DNA of 64,000 nt from CAZGCA01 sp964524145 (GTDB lineage: Bacteria; Hydrogenedentota; CAZGCA01). Every line of letters begins with the position of its first letter. Within the stretch, counting starts at the first letter, position 1. The stretch covers positions 20,184 to 84,183 of the forward strand of contig CAZGCA010000015.1 in assembly GCA_964524145.1 (NCBI GenBank), read 5' to 3'. Below, piece by piece: positions 42,051 through 49,033 of the stretch. Under the pieces are notes generated by a model. The model did no database searches. It was given only the letters and a program-made list of their open reading frames with translations, and had not been told where the DNA came from. The position numbers and the translations under genes were made by a program.

Positions 42051-43715
42051 GTGCTTACGAAGAGAAGCGCAACTGCGTATGTGCTGTTGACGGTCGTGTG
42101 GACGCTCATCGCCACGTGGCAGGCTCTTGAACACAGCCGCACACGGGACTTGGCGCGTGCGGCGCTGCGCAACCGCGCCCGCGACATCTCGAACTCCGTC
42201 GGCGTGGTGATTCGGTCTCAGAGACGCTTCGGTGGTTTCGTTGAACAGCCGCGACTTGAGGCTGCCCTCGAGGAGTTGACTGAATCGAACGAGTTGCGGT
42301 CGGTCGCGCTCCTTAACTCTGCAGGCGAAGTCACAGCTTCCGCCGGCGACCCGATCGAGTTGGACATCGAGAACCTTCTCGAACGAGGCGAGCGTTGGGC
42401 CAGGAACACGGTGACTGTCGGCAACCTGGTCGACCTTGGCCCGGGCGCACAACAGGACGAGGGAACGCCTTCCGCCACTATCGTGTTGACACCACCGGGT
42501 TCGGGTCATGACGCTGGCGCTGACGGCCCTCCTCCCGAGCCAGGACCTCCGCCTCCGCCGTTCTTTCCGTTGGACGAGAAAAAGTTCGACACCATTCGGG
42601 CTATTGTCAGGGGCGACGCGCTGGATGAGGAGAAGATGGAGGCGTTGCGCTCGATGATCCCGAGCGAGCTTCTTGATGAACAGAAACTTGAGCGGTTGCG
42701 CGTTATGATGGAAGACGGTGAGTTGGATGAAAGGGACCGGAGGGACATCAGGGAGCTGTTTGGGCCCGGACGAAGAGGCGAACGCGGCCGCGGTCGACGC
42801 GGTCGATCGTTTTTCCGGCGGCCGCCTGGGATGAACGAGGAGCGATACCAGGAACTGGTCCAGCAACAGGGCGTGCACGCCTTCGTGCTCACCATGTCAA
42901 CCGAGGCGTTTCGCGCCGCATGCGCCCGGGACTTGTGGCCGCGGATCGGTTTGACGGTGATCGCACTGGTGGCCGCAATCGGTGTGGGTGTCGCGTGGCA
43001 CAGCCTGGAACGGTCGGCGGCGTTGCAGATGCGCCTGCTCAGAGCCAGCGAGATGAATATCCACCTGCAGGAGATGAACGTGGCCGCGGCAGGGCTCGCC
43101 CACGAGACTAGGAACCCGTTAAACACCATCAGGGGGCTCGCCCAGATGATCTCGAAGCATGCGGACGTCTCGGTCGAGATTCGCGACAGGTCGCGCGAGA
43201 TAACCGAGGAAGTGGACCGCGTGACAGGACGGCTGAACCAGTTTATCGATTATTCGAGACCGCCCGAGGTCAGGCCTGCACCCACCAACATCAAAGCGGT
43301 TGTCGGCGACGTGGCAAACGCTTTGGAAACCGACATAGAGGACAAAGAGATTCAGTTCGAGCTGACCGGACCGGAACTGACCGTCGAAGCGGACGAGTCG
43401 CTCCTGCGACAGGTCATCTTCAACCTGTTGCTGAATTCCATCCAGGCTGTGGACCGTGAAGGCAGTATAGAAGTGCTTCTCGAGAAAGCCGGACCGGACG
43501 AGGCGAGCATCGAGGTCCGCGATAACGGTCCGGGCGTGCCCGATCACGCGAGGGAGGAGGTGTTCCGCCCATACTTCACCACCTCCGAGGAGGGCACAGG
43601 GCTCGGGCTGGCGGTTGTGCGTCAGCTCGTGCTGGCGCACCAATGGGAGATCGCCTATATCCCTCGAGACGACGGCGGCGCGCGATTCCGTGTAACTGGC
43701 CTGAGAGTGACGTAG
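42051..43715 (+). CDS. Sensor histidine kinase (NtrB/ZraS-like)
   Basis: A 554-residue kinase starting at GTG with AGGAGGAG upstream. First span near 10-26 (YVLLTVVWTLIATWQAL). A large periplasmic part includes a Pro-rich segment (GPPPEPGPPPPPFFP), a helical acidic stretch (ALRSMIPSELLDEQKLERLR) and an Arg/Gly-rich patch. Second span near 300-320. Then HisKA with LAHETRNPLNTIRGLAQMIS (phospho-His), and HATPase with NLLLNSIQAVD, VRDNGPGVPD and GTGLGLAVVRQL. It follows the secretin by 61 bases and presumably senses envelope or secretion state. Partner: the sigma-54 regulator at 44296. Confidence 0.93.
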   Translation: MLTKRSATAYVLLTVVWTLIATWQALEHSRTRDLARAALRNRARDISNSVGVVIRSQRRFGGFVEQPRLEAALEELTESNELRSVALLNSAGEVTASAGDPIELDIENLLERGERWARNTVTVGNLVDLGPGAQQDEGTPSATIVLTPPGSGHDAGADGPPPEPGPPPPPFFPLDEKKFDTIRAIVRGDALDEEKMEALRSMIPSELLDEQKLERLRVMMEDGELDERDRRDIRELFGPGRRGERGRGRRGRSFFRRPPGMNEERYQELVQQQGVHAFVLTMSTEAFRAACARDLWPRIGLTVIALVAAIGVGVAWHSLERSAALQMRLLRASEMNIHLQEMNVAAAGLAHETRNPLNTIRGLAQMISKHADVSVEIRDRSREITEEVDRVTGRLNQFIDYSRPPEVRPAPTNIKAVVGDVANALETDIEDKEIQFELTGPELTVEADESLLRQVIFNLLLNSIQAVDREGSIEVLLEKAGPDEASIEVRDNGPGVPDHAREEVFRPYFTTSEEGTGLGLAVVRQLVLAHQWEIAYIPRDDGGARFRVTGLRVT

Positions 43716-43739
43716 AAGGCGGTTCCATCGATATGCCGG
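43671..43739 (+). repeat. 69-bp direct repeat, left copy
   Basis: It covers the last codons of the kinase gene, its stop, and the junction AAGGCGGTTCCATCGA-ATGCCGG. It matches 44234-44302 at 63 of 69 bases by eye. The right copy carries the response-regulator start; the left ATGCCGG leads nowhere, so the interval between is an insertion. Confidence 0.85.
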
Positions 43740-43830
43740 TGTGGGTGCCGCGGTATGAGATGCTGGAGAATAAGACTGTCCAACCAGAGGTATTGTTTCG
43801 TTTGGTATATGCAACCTCAAGCAGGTTCCC

Positions 43831-43860
43831 TTGACTCTCCTCTGACAGGACAACTAGAAT
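43831..43860 (+). promoter_or_regulatory. Promoter of the MNT gene
   Basis: TTGACT (43831-43836), 18 bases, TAGAAT (43855-43860), inside the inserted segment, 36 bases before the nucleotidyltransferase start. Confidence 0.55.
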
Positions 43861-43896
43861 CTTAGATACAGTCTGAGGATGTGAGGGTGTGGTCTG

Positions 43897-44196
43897 ATGA
43901 GTTTGTCTGTTCAAGTTGATCAAGAACAAGTTGCCGTATTCTGCCGGAAACATCATATTCGCAAACTGGCGTTGTTTGGCTCGGTGCTGCGGGACGATTT
44001 CGGTCCGGATAGCGACCTGGACGTGCTGGTTGAGTTCGAGACAGGTCACGTGCCGGGTTTGGCTTTCTTCGCGATGGAGAACGAGCTTTCCGAGATTCTC
44101 GGACAGAAGGTGGATTTAAACACGCCTCAGTTCTTGAGCCGACACATCAGGGACCATGTTGTAAAGGAGGCGCTGGTGCAATATGTCGCGGCCTGA
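43897..44196 (+). CDS. Minimal nucleotidyltransferase (MNT-type antitoxin of HEPN-MNT pairs)
   Basis: A 99-residue MNT-family protein: the signature LALFGSVLRDDFGPDSDLDV contains GSxxR and DxD, followed by FAMENELSEILGQKVDLNTP. MNT proteins paired with HEPN toxins act as antitoxins, for some pairs by AMPylating the toxin. The HEPN partner normally follows with overlap; here it is cut to 31 codons (44183-44278). The gene lies in a 494-base insertion between a kinase and its regulator, with its own promoter. Confidence 0.9.
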   Translation: MSLSVQVDQEQVAVFCRKHHIRKLALFGSVLRDDFGPDSDLDVLVEFETGHVPGLAFFAMENELSEILGQKVDLNTPQFLSRHIRDHVVKEALVQYVAA

Positions 44197-44278
44197 CGAC
44201 ACGTTGCGTATGCGGCATATGAGGGACCAGGCTGACGCCGGCGCGAGATTCCGTGTAACTGGTCTGAAACTGACGTAG
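44183..44278 (+). pseudogene. Truncated HEPN toxin gene start
   Basis: The ATG overlaps the MNT stop, as in intact pairs. The first ~18 residues (SRPDDTLRMRHMRDQADA) resemble the usual HEPN opening. The frame then runs into the 69-bp repeat and finishes with the kinase tail (GARFRVTGLKLT). About 100 residues of toxin, including the RX4-6H site, are missing. Confidence 0.8.
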
Positions 44279-44302
44279 AAGGCGGTTCCATCGACATGCC
44301 GG
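44234..44302 (+). repeat. 69-bp direct repeat, right copy
   Basis: Copy of 43671-43739 (63 of 69 bases). It joins the truncated HEPN frame to the response-regulator start, which lies at its right edge (ATG 44296). Confidence 0.85.
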
Positions 44303-45672
44303 CAAACTCACATGACACTGATTTGAGCCGGGCACGCATTTTGGTCGTGGACGATGATGCGAGCCAGCGCAGCCTGCTCGAGTCGTTTCTCGCCGGCCAG
44401 GGGTTTGACATAGTCACTGCTGCCTCGGGTGAGGAGGCGCTCTCCGTTCTCGACTCCCAGGAAGTCAGCATGATGATTTCGGACGTGCGGATGCCCGGCA
44501 TTTCCGGTCTCGAGACGCTGCGGCAGGCGCGTCAGAAAAGCTCGGTACTGCCCGTGCTGCTGGTGACGGCTTACGCCGACGTTCGCGACGCAGTCGGCGC
44601 CATGCGCGACGGCGCGGTCAACTACCTCGAGAAGCCGATAGACCTCGATGAGCTGCTTTCGTCTGTTCGGCAGTCCATCGGAATGGATGTGCCCGTTCAG
44701 GCAAGCGTTTCGGAAGGGATGGAACTGCCCGAGCACGTGGTTGCGCAAAGCCCGCAGATGCGCGAAGTGTTCCGCGAGGCAGCGCTCGTGGCACCTTCGG
44801 AAACCCGCGTGCTCATCACGGGCGAGAGCGGCGTGGGCAAAGAGGTGGTGGCGGACCTGATCCATGCGTGGAGCCCGCGGGAGTCCGGGCCGCTGGTCAA
44901 GGTCAACTGCGCCGCCATTCCCGAGACGCTGCTCGAGAGTGAGCTGTTCGGCCACGAGAAAGGTGCGTTCACCGGCGCAACCGCGCAGCGTGTAGGCCGG
45001 TTCGAGCAGGCGGACGGGGGAACGATTCTTCTCGACGAGATCGCCGAGATGTCGCCCGGCCTGCAGGCCAAGCTGCTGAGGATCACGCAGGACGGGACGT
45101 TCCAGAGGGTGGGTTCGAACAAGGAACGTGCAACAAACGCGCGTGTGCTCGCGTCGACCAACCGCAACCTCGAAAAAGAAGTCAAAGAAGGACGTTTTCG
45201 CGAGGATCTGTTTTTTCGGCTGAACGTGATGGAGGTTTACGTGCCGCCGTTACGCGAGCGCCAGGCCGACATCGTGCCGCTGGCCAAACGTTTCGCTGCC
45301 GAGTTCTCGGGAGCCAGACCGCGATGTTCGGCGTCCGCGATCACGTGTCTAGAACTTTACGGGTGGCCCGGCAACGTGCGTGAGCTGCGCAACGCGATGG
45401 AACGCGCCACGCTTATCGCTCGCGGCGAGCTTATCCTGCCCGAACACCTGCCCAAACGGGTTCAGAACGCGGGCATCGATACGGACGAGGAAGCCGGAGC
45501 GTCCTCGGGCAAACGCATGGAAGAGGTCGAGAGAGCCGTCATTCTGCAGACCCTGCGCGAACACAACTACAACCGTACCGAGACGGCCCGCGAACTCGGC
45601 ATCAGCCGGCGCGCTCTCACCTACAAGCTCCGCCGCTTCCGCGAGCAGGGACACCGTATCGAGCCGGATTGA
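44296..45672 (+). CDS. NtrC-family sigma-54-dependent response regulator
   Basis: A 458-residue protein. The receiver domain has ILVVDDDASQR, phospho-Asp in MMISDVRMPGISG and LLVTAYADV ... YLEKPID. The sigma-54 AAA+ domain has ITGESGVGKEVVADLIH (Walker A), ELFGHEKGAFTGATAQRVGR (GAFTGA), DGGTILLDEIAEMSPGLQAK and the arginine-finger region REDLFFRLNVMEVYVPPLRE. The Fis-type HTH tail is YNRTETARELGISRRALTYK. It activates sigma-54 promoters, probably those of the upstream secretion operon or its substrates; no -24/-12 site was identified with confidence. Confidence 0.95.
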   Translation: MPANSHDTDLSRARILVVDDDASQRSLLESFLAGQGFDIVTAASGEEALSVLDSQEVSMMISDVRMPGISGLETLRQARQKSSVLPVLLVTAYADVRDAVGAMRDGAVNYLEKPIDLDELLSSVRQSIGMDVPVQASVSEGMELPEHVVAQSPQMREVFREAALVAPSETRVLITGESGVGKEVVADLIHAWSPRESGPLVKVNCAAIPETLLESELFGHEKGAFTGATAQRVGRFEQADGGTILLDEIAEMSPGLQAKLLRITQDGTFQRVGSNKERATNARVLASTNRNLEKEVKEGRFREDLFFRLNVMEVYVPPLRERQADIVPLAKRFAAEFSGARPRCSASAITCLELYGWPGNVRELRNAMERATLIARGELILPEHLPKRVQNAGIDTDEEAGASSGKRMEEVERAVILQTLREHNYNRTETARELGISRRALTYKLRRFREQGHRIEPD

Positions 45673-45702
45673 CCCCAGTACCGTTCAGGTAAGCGACTTC
45701 TT

Positions 45703-45880
45703 TGTCGTGCTCGTGCCCGTGCTCGTACTCGTAATCGAACTGAACCCCCGAAGCGCACACAGAATCTCCTTCAAGGCCGCAGTCCTGTGCCGAAACCGAG
45801 ATCCCGCCTCCACCGCGGCCACCGTCGTTGCGAGACGCGAGCTTGCGAGCGACGTGGCAATCTCGACAGACCTGAGGTCC
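45703..45880. repeat. Dispersed repeat D, copy 1
   Basis: It opens with TGTCGTGCTCGTGCCCGTGC, continues through AATCGAAC and CCCCCGAAG, and ends near ATCTCGACA. Two more copies lie at 56851-57018 and 58888-58975, all next to the radical SAM loci. Not coding. Confidence 0.65.
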
Positions 45881-45975
45881 TTGCCAGTGATGAGATCGCC
45901 ACGCCCCGCTCGAGCGGGGCTCGCGATGACGGGAGTGTCGAGACGACAACAGTCCTCGTTCGTCGCACCCAAAAC

Positions 45976-46034
45976 GTGGCTTGGGCATCTTGCCCAAGAA
46001 CCGCACGGGCGGGACGCCCGTGCCACGCGTGGAC
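45976..46034. repeat. Dispersed stem-loop repeat S, copy 1
   Basis: Two adjacent hairpins: CTTGGGCA-t-cTTGCCCAAG and ACGGGCG-gga-CGCCCGT, then GCCACGCGTGGAC. Related copies: 56754-56813, 58819-58850, 61317-61340 and 61488-61504. A REP-like element; origin unknown. Confidence 0.65.
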
Positions 46035-46064
46035 AAACGACCACGTCCCGAACCGGATTAGCGC

Positions 46065-46126
46065 ACAAGCGGTTACTTTCACCTGCGCCGCCTCCATGAG
46101 GGCGAACCGTCAGTGTCTCATACATA
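46065..46126 (-). pseudogene. Deleted copy of the ParB-like gene
   Basis: On the reverse strand it starts ATGTATGAGACACTG and reads MYETLTVRPHGGG. Compared with the intact gene at 57041-57679, the first codons are fused directly to codons ~36-45 (GMYETLTVRSHRG). The missing piece is bounded by ATGTATGA at both ends, as expected for slippage or recombination between short repeats. The rest of the gene is gone. Confidence 0.75.
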
Positions 46127-46146
46127 GGATTCACTCCCTTTGTTTG

Positions 46147-47085
46147 TCAGAACAAGGTGCCCTGTGCCACGTCGGAGCCGGTTAAAGGCGGCTGCGGATG
46201 GCAACAGTCGGCGGTTACGTCGGGGTTCTTGCATTTGCAGAGGCCCAACGAGATGCAATGTTCCGCAGCAATCTTTTCCAACAAGTTGTACTTTGCGAGG
46301 CGGTAGTCCGTTGCAGGGATACTGACAGCTGCCCCGCCGCAGTATTTCTCGATTTTATGCGTGTAGAGACGGTGTGCCATTTCGTGAAAAGACCAGTCGC
46401 CGATCTTCACGGCAAGTCTATGATAGTTGGCGCGGCGCAGAAACAAGTATGAGGCAACAGCCCGTCGTATACCGCGATGCCTAATCTCCTCGCACAATGC
46501 AGCGAACGAGTCCTGGGTGTCAGAGAGTTCCGGTATGAGCGGGTCCATACGCGCCTCTGTGACGACATCGTGTTCAACCAGACGCTGCAACGTTTCGAGC
46601 CGTTGCTCGACTGGAGGAGCGTTTGGCTCAAATACCCGCCTTACGGAGTCATCGACCGTGGTCAGTCCGACCTGGACATGAACCAGGCCCAAATGCCGCT
46701 CAAAAAGCTGCAGAAACCGGTCCGGTACTTCGGACTTGGTCGAGATAAGAACGAAAACCGAGTGTTCGAGCAACAGTTCCATGGTGCCGTACAGTGCATC
46801 CAAGATACGTTTATCCGGCAAGAACGGTTCGCATGCAGTGCTGAAGTAGACAAGTGCCGGTCTCTCGCGTTTGCGAGGCAGCTCTTTCTTGAGCAACTCC
46901 AGAGTGTTCGCATAGAATCTGACTCTGCCCCGACCAGGGTGCGAGCGAAAGCTTTGCGCGTAACAGTACCGGCACTCAAAAAGGCATCCGGCGGTCAGGT
47001 TGATGGTATGATACCGCGAAAGACACGGCAACGTGGGGCGTTTCAGAACAGTCGATTTTCTGTCGGCTTCGACTATCCTGGCCAT
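46147..47085 (-). CDS. SPL-like radical SAM protein, copy 1
   Basis: A 312-residue radical SAM protein of the spore-photolyase-like type: CLSRYHTINLTAGCLFECRY with CxxxCxxC binding the 4Fe-4S cluster, then CYAQSFRSHPGRGRVRFYAN. Residues 95-215 continue the barrel (YFSTACEPFLPDKRILDALY). A second Cys group at the C-terminus (HCISLGLCKCKN ... ADCCHP) might hold another metal centre. The reaction is unknown; SPL relatives act on nucleic acids, but many do not. GAGGTGAT lies before the ATG. Nearly identical to 57701-58639. Its downstream partner is deleted, so this copy stands alone. Confidence 0.88.
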   Translation of the reverse strand: MARIVEADRKSTVLKRPTLPCLSRYHTINLTAGCLFECRYCYAQSFRSHPGRGRVRFYANTLELLKKELPRKRERPALVYFSTACEPFLPDKRILDALYGTMELLLEHSVFVLISTKSEVPDRFLQLFERHLGLVHVQVGLTTVDDSVRRVFEPNAPPVEQRLETLQRLVEHDVVTEARMDPLIPELSDTQDSFAALCEEIRHRGIRRAVASYLFLRRANYHRLAVKIGDWSFHEMAHRLYTHKIEKYCGGAAVSIPATDYRLAKYNLLEKIAAEHCISLGLCKCKNPDVTADCCHPQPPLTGSDVAQGTLF

Positions 47086-47187
47086 ATCACCTCAGCTTGC
47101 AGTGGAAAAGCGTCTTGCGACTTTTTGTCCCAGCGATGATTGCTCGAGGGGCAAGATGCCCATGCCGCACCTCACCACGGGCTCCCC

Positions 47188-48744
47188 TTATCTCGGAGGT
47201 CGCGCATACGGCCGAGGTACGGTAATCACGTTCGCTTTGCTTCGGTCCAGGGACAAGACAGTGGAGTATCTGCCAAGATCTTGGAGTGGGGCATGAGGCC
47301 CTCCGGAACCTGGTGTCGGACAGCGTATCGAGAGTTCCACTGTCTTCCCCTTGAACTTGTCGAGGTCAGCATCCCGCACGTATACAGAGAAGTAACCCTC
47401 GCTATCGAGCGGGGAGACAACTACGCCCACAGTGCCCCGAGCACGCTTGCGGATGTTCACGCGGATTTTCGCCCCCGGCCAGGTCGGTGGGTCTATCACA
47501 GCCGGAGTACCATCCTCGAACAGAACACGCCCGTAGAGAACGTTCTTTATGGCGAGTTCGACCACTGTGTCCGTCGTCTCGCCGTCCGCAAGCACCACAA
47601 CACGGCCACGACTGAACTCGTACTTCATGCCTTCGAACGGCAAGGCATTGACCGTGAAGGCGCCAGATGGCAAGCCGTCGAGCGTGAAGCTGCCGTCGCC
47701 GGAGGTAAACGGTATGCGATATCCTGCTCGGCCTCGATTATCTCCCATTGACCCATCCCAGTTGAGCGCCGTGCTCGCGTCAAGGCAATACTCTTGTACA
47801 GGCTCCCCGTGCTGATCGACCACGCGTCCCGTCATCGTTGCAGTGCCCTCAGGAAACGGGTCAAACTGGAAGTTGACTGTCTGGGACCCTTCAAGGACGC
47901 GGCTACAGCGCAAGTACTGGTGTCGATAACCTAGAACAGAAGGCAATGGTTCGTGCCACCACACGCCGACCTGGTAGGGCCATGCCATCTGACAGAAATA
48001 GAACTGGCCGTTCTCATCGGTCCCGGTGTCAGGGGGCGCGATTACGTTTGCACCCGGATCATACCCTCGAATCTGAACGATAGCATGCGGGATTGGTTTC
48101 CCTTCGGGGCCGGTCACCCGCCCCTCAAGCAAGTTGCTCTTGTCCAACCCTCCCTTAGACCACGCCAATGCGCCCCTGAACCCTGTGTTGTAGTATGTCT
48201 GGCCGTCCTTCAGCCGGGGTGATAGAAGCACGCTGACCGAAGTCGTTGCTCCGGCCTCTATCTCTATGGGTGCAGGCCACGACCTGTGAACGCCCAGCGA
48301 GTTCGGCTTGGTTGCCGTCCCGGTCATAGCCCCGATTACGAACGTTCCGGGCAGAAGATTGCTCACTGTATATTCTCCGGGGATTGGGAATGTGCGGACC
48401 TGCACGGGCTCGGCCGACCAGGTCGCGTCGCTGAAGAAGCCAACAATGACCTGCGCGAACACACCATCTTCCGCAGCGATATCAAGCTTCACACGGCCGC
48501 CATCCTCGATGCCCGTCCACACTGGGTCACCTCGTCTCGAACTGGCCATGACCTTGTGCAATTGCCGCGGCAGCCCTGCAAAAAGGGGTCCGGAGTTCCA
48601 TTGCCGCAGGATATGCCAAGTCTCAGATTGGCTTCTCTCGCTGAGCAGTGCGTCGTCTGCTGCACACGCAACCGCAGTGCTGAGGCATACCGCGAGCATG
48701 AAGGCCACAGCTAGTGTGAAGATCATGTTCGCCACCCCTCTCAT
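47188..48744 (-). CDS. Secreted protein with CarboxypepD_reg-like repeats
   Basis: A 518-residue protein: signal peptide (IFTLAVAFMLAVCLSTAVAC), an N-terminal domain without clear family, then carboxypeptidase-regulatory-like beta-sandwich units. These include EGRVTGPEGKPIPHAIVQIR with DENGQFYFCQMAWPYQVGVW, and TGRVVDQHGEPVQEY with GDGSFTLDGLPSGAFTVNAL. A final beta unit reads GRVLFEDGTPAVIDPP. No catalytic motif. Start at ATG 48744 with GGGAGG; a longer frame to 48846 lacks a ribosome site. It lies beside two sigma fusions whose ectodomains use the same repeats, so a shared surface-sensing or adhesion role is plausible. Confidence 0.78.
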   Translation of the reverse strand: MRGVANMIFTLAVAFMLAVCLSTAVACAADDALLSERSQSETWHILRQWNSGPLFAGLPRQLHKVMASSRRGDPVWTGIEDGGRVKLDIAAEDGVFAQVIVGFFSDATWSAEPVQVRTFPIPGEYTVSNLLPGTFVIGAMTGTATKPNSLGVHRSWPAPIEIEAGATTSVSVLLSPRLKDGQTYYNTGFRGALAWSKGGLDKSNLLEGRVTGPEGKPIPHAIVQIRGYDPGANVIAPPDTGTDENGQFYFCQMAWPYQVGVWWHEPLPSVLGYRHQYLRCSRVLEGSQTVNFQFDPFPEGTATMTGRVVDQHGEPVQEYCLDASTALNWDGSMGDNRGRAGYRIPFTSGDGSFTLDGLPSGAFTVNALPFEGMKYEFSRGRVVVLADGETTDTVVELAIKNVLYGRVLFEDGTPAVIDPPTWPGAKIRVNIRKRARGTVGVVVSPLDSEGYFSVYVRDADLDKFKGKTVELSIRCPTPGSGGPHAPLQDLGRYSTVLSLDRSKANVITVPRPYARPPR

Positions 48745-48853
48745 GACCGAGCCTCCCTCTTCCTCTCGGACTCCTCTAACGTGATCACGTCCCGGTGCCG
48801 TGTGGTAGCGCTCCTTGTCGAAAGCTGGTCGGTTGCGACCAAACATCTTGTTT

Positions 48854-48883
48854 ATTATAGACTCGACGACACAACAGCCGCAA
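48854..48883 (-). promoter_or_regulatory. Promoter of the secreted repeat protein
   Basis: Reverse strand: TTGCGG (48883-48878), 18 bases, TATAAT (48859-48854), 110 bases before the ATG. Confidence 0.5.
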
Positions 48884-49033
48884 CGTCCGAGCAGCCTTAG
48901 GCGGACCTCGTGTGGCCGGCCCGATGGGAACGATGCGTTGGGCTCGTCGATACCGCACCGGATTAGGTGCTTCCGGTGAACTGCTCGACCTCTTCAAGCG
49001 TGGCACGGGCGCCCCGGTGGCGTCTGATCTCCT

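Noticed and set aside
43740..43896. A possible second small gene before the MNT start
   Set aside because: ATG 43733 follows the repeat, but its frame shows no family and carries the MNT promoter.
45617..46036. Reverse frame containing FDYEYEHGHEHD in repeat D
   Set aside because: Low-complexity reading of a dispersed repeat found three times in non-coding DNA, each time in a different frame context; not a protein.
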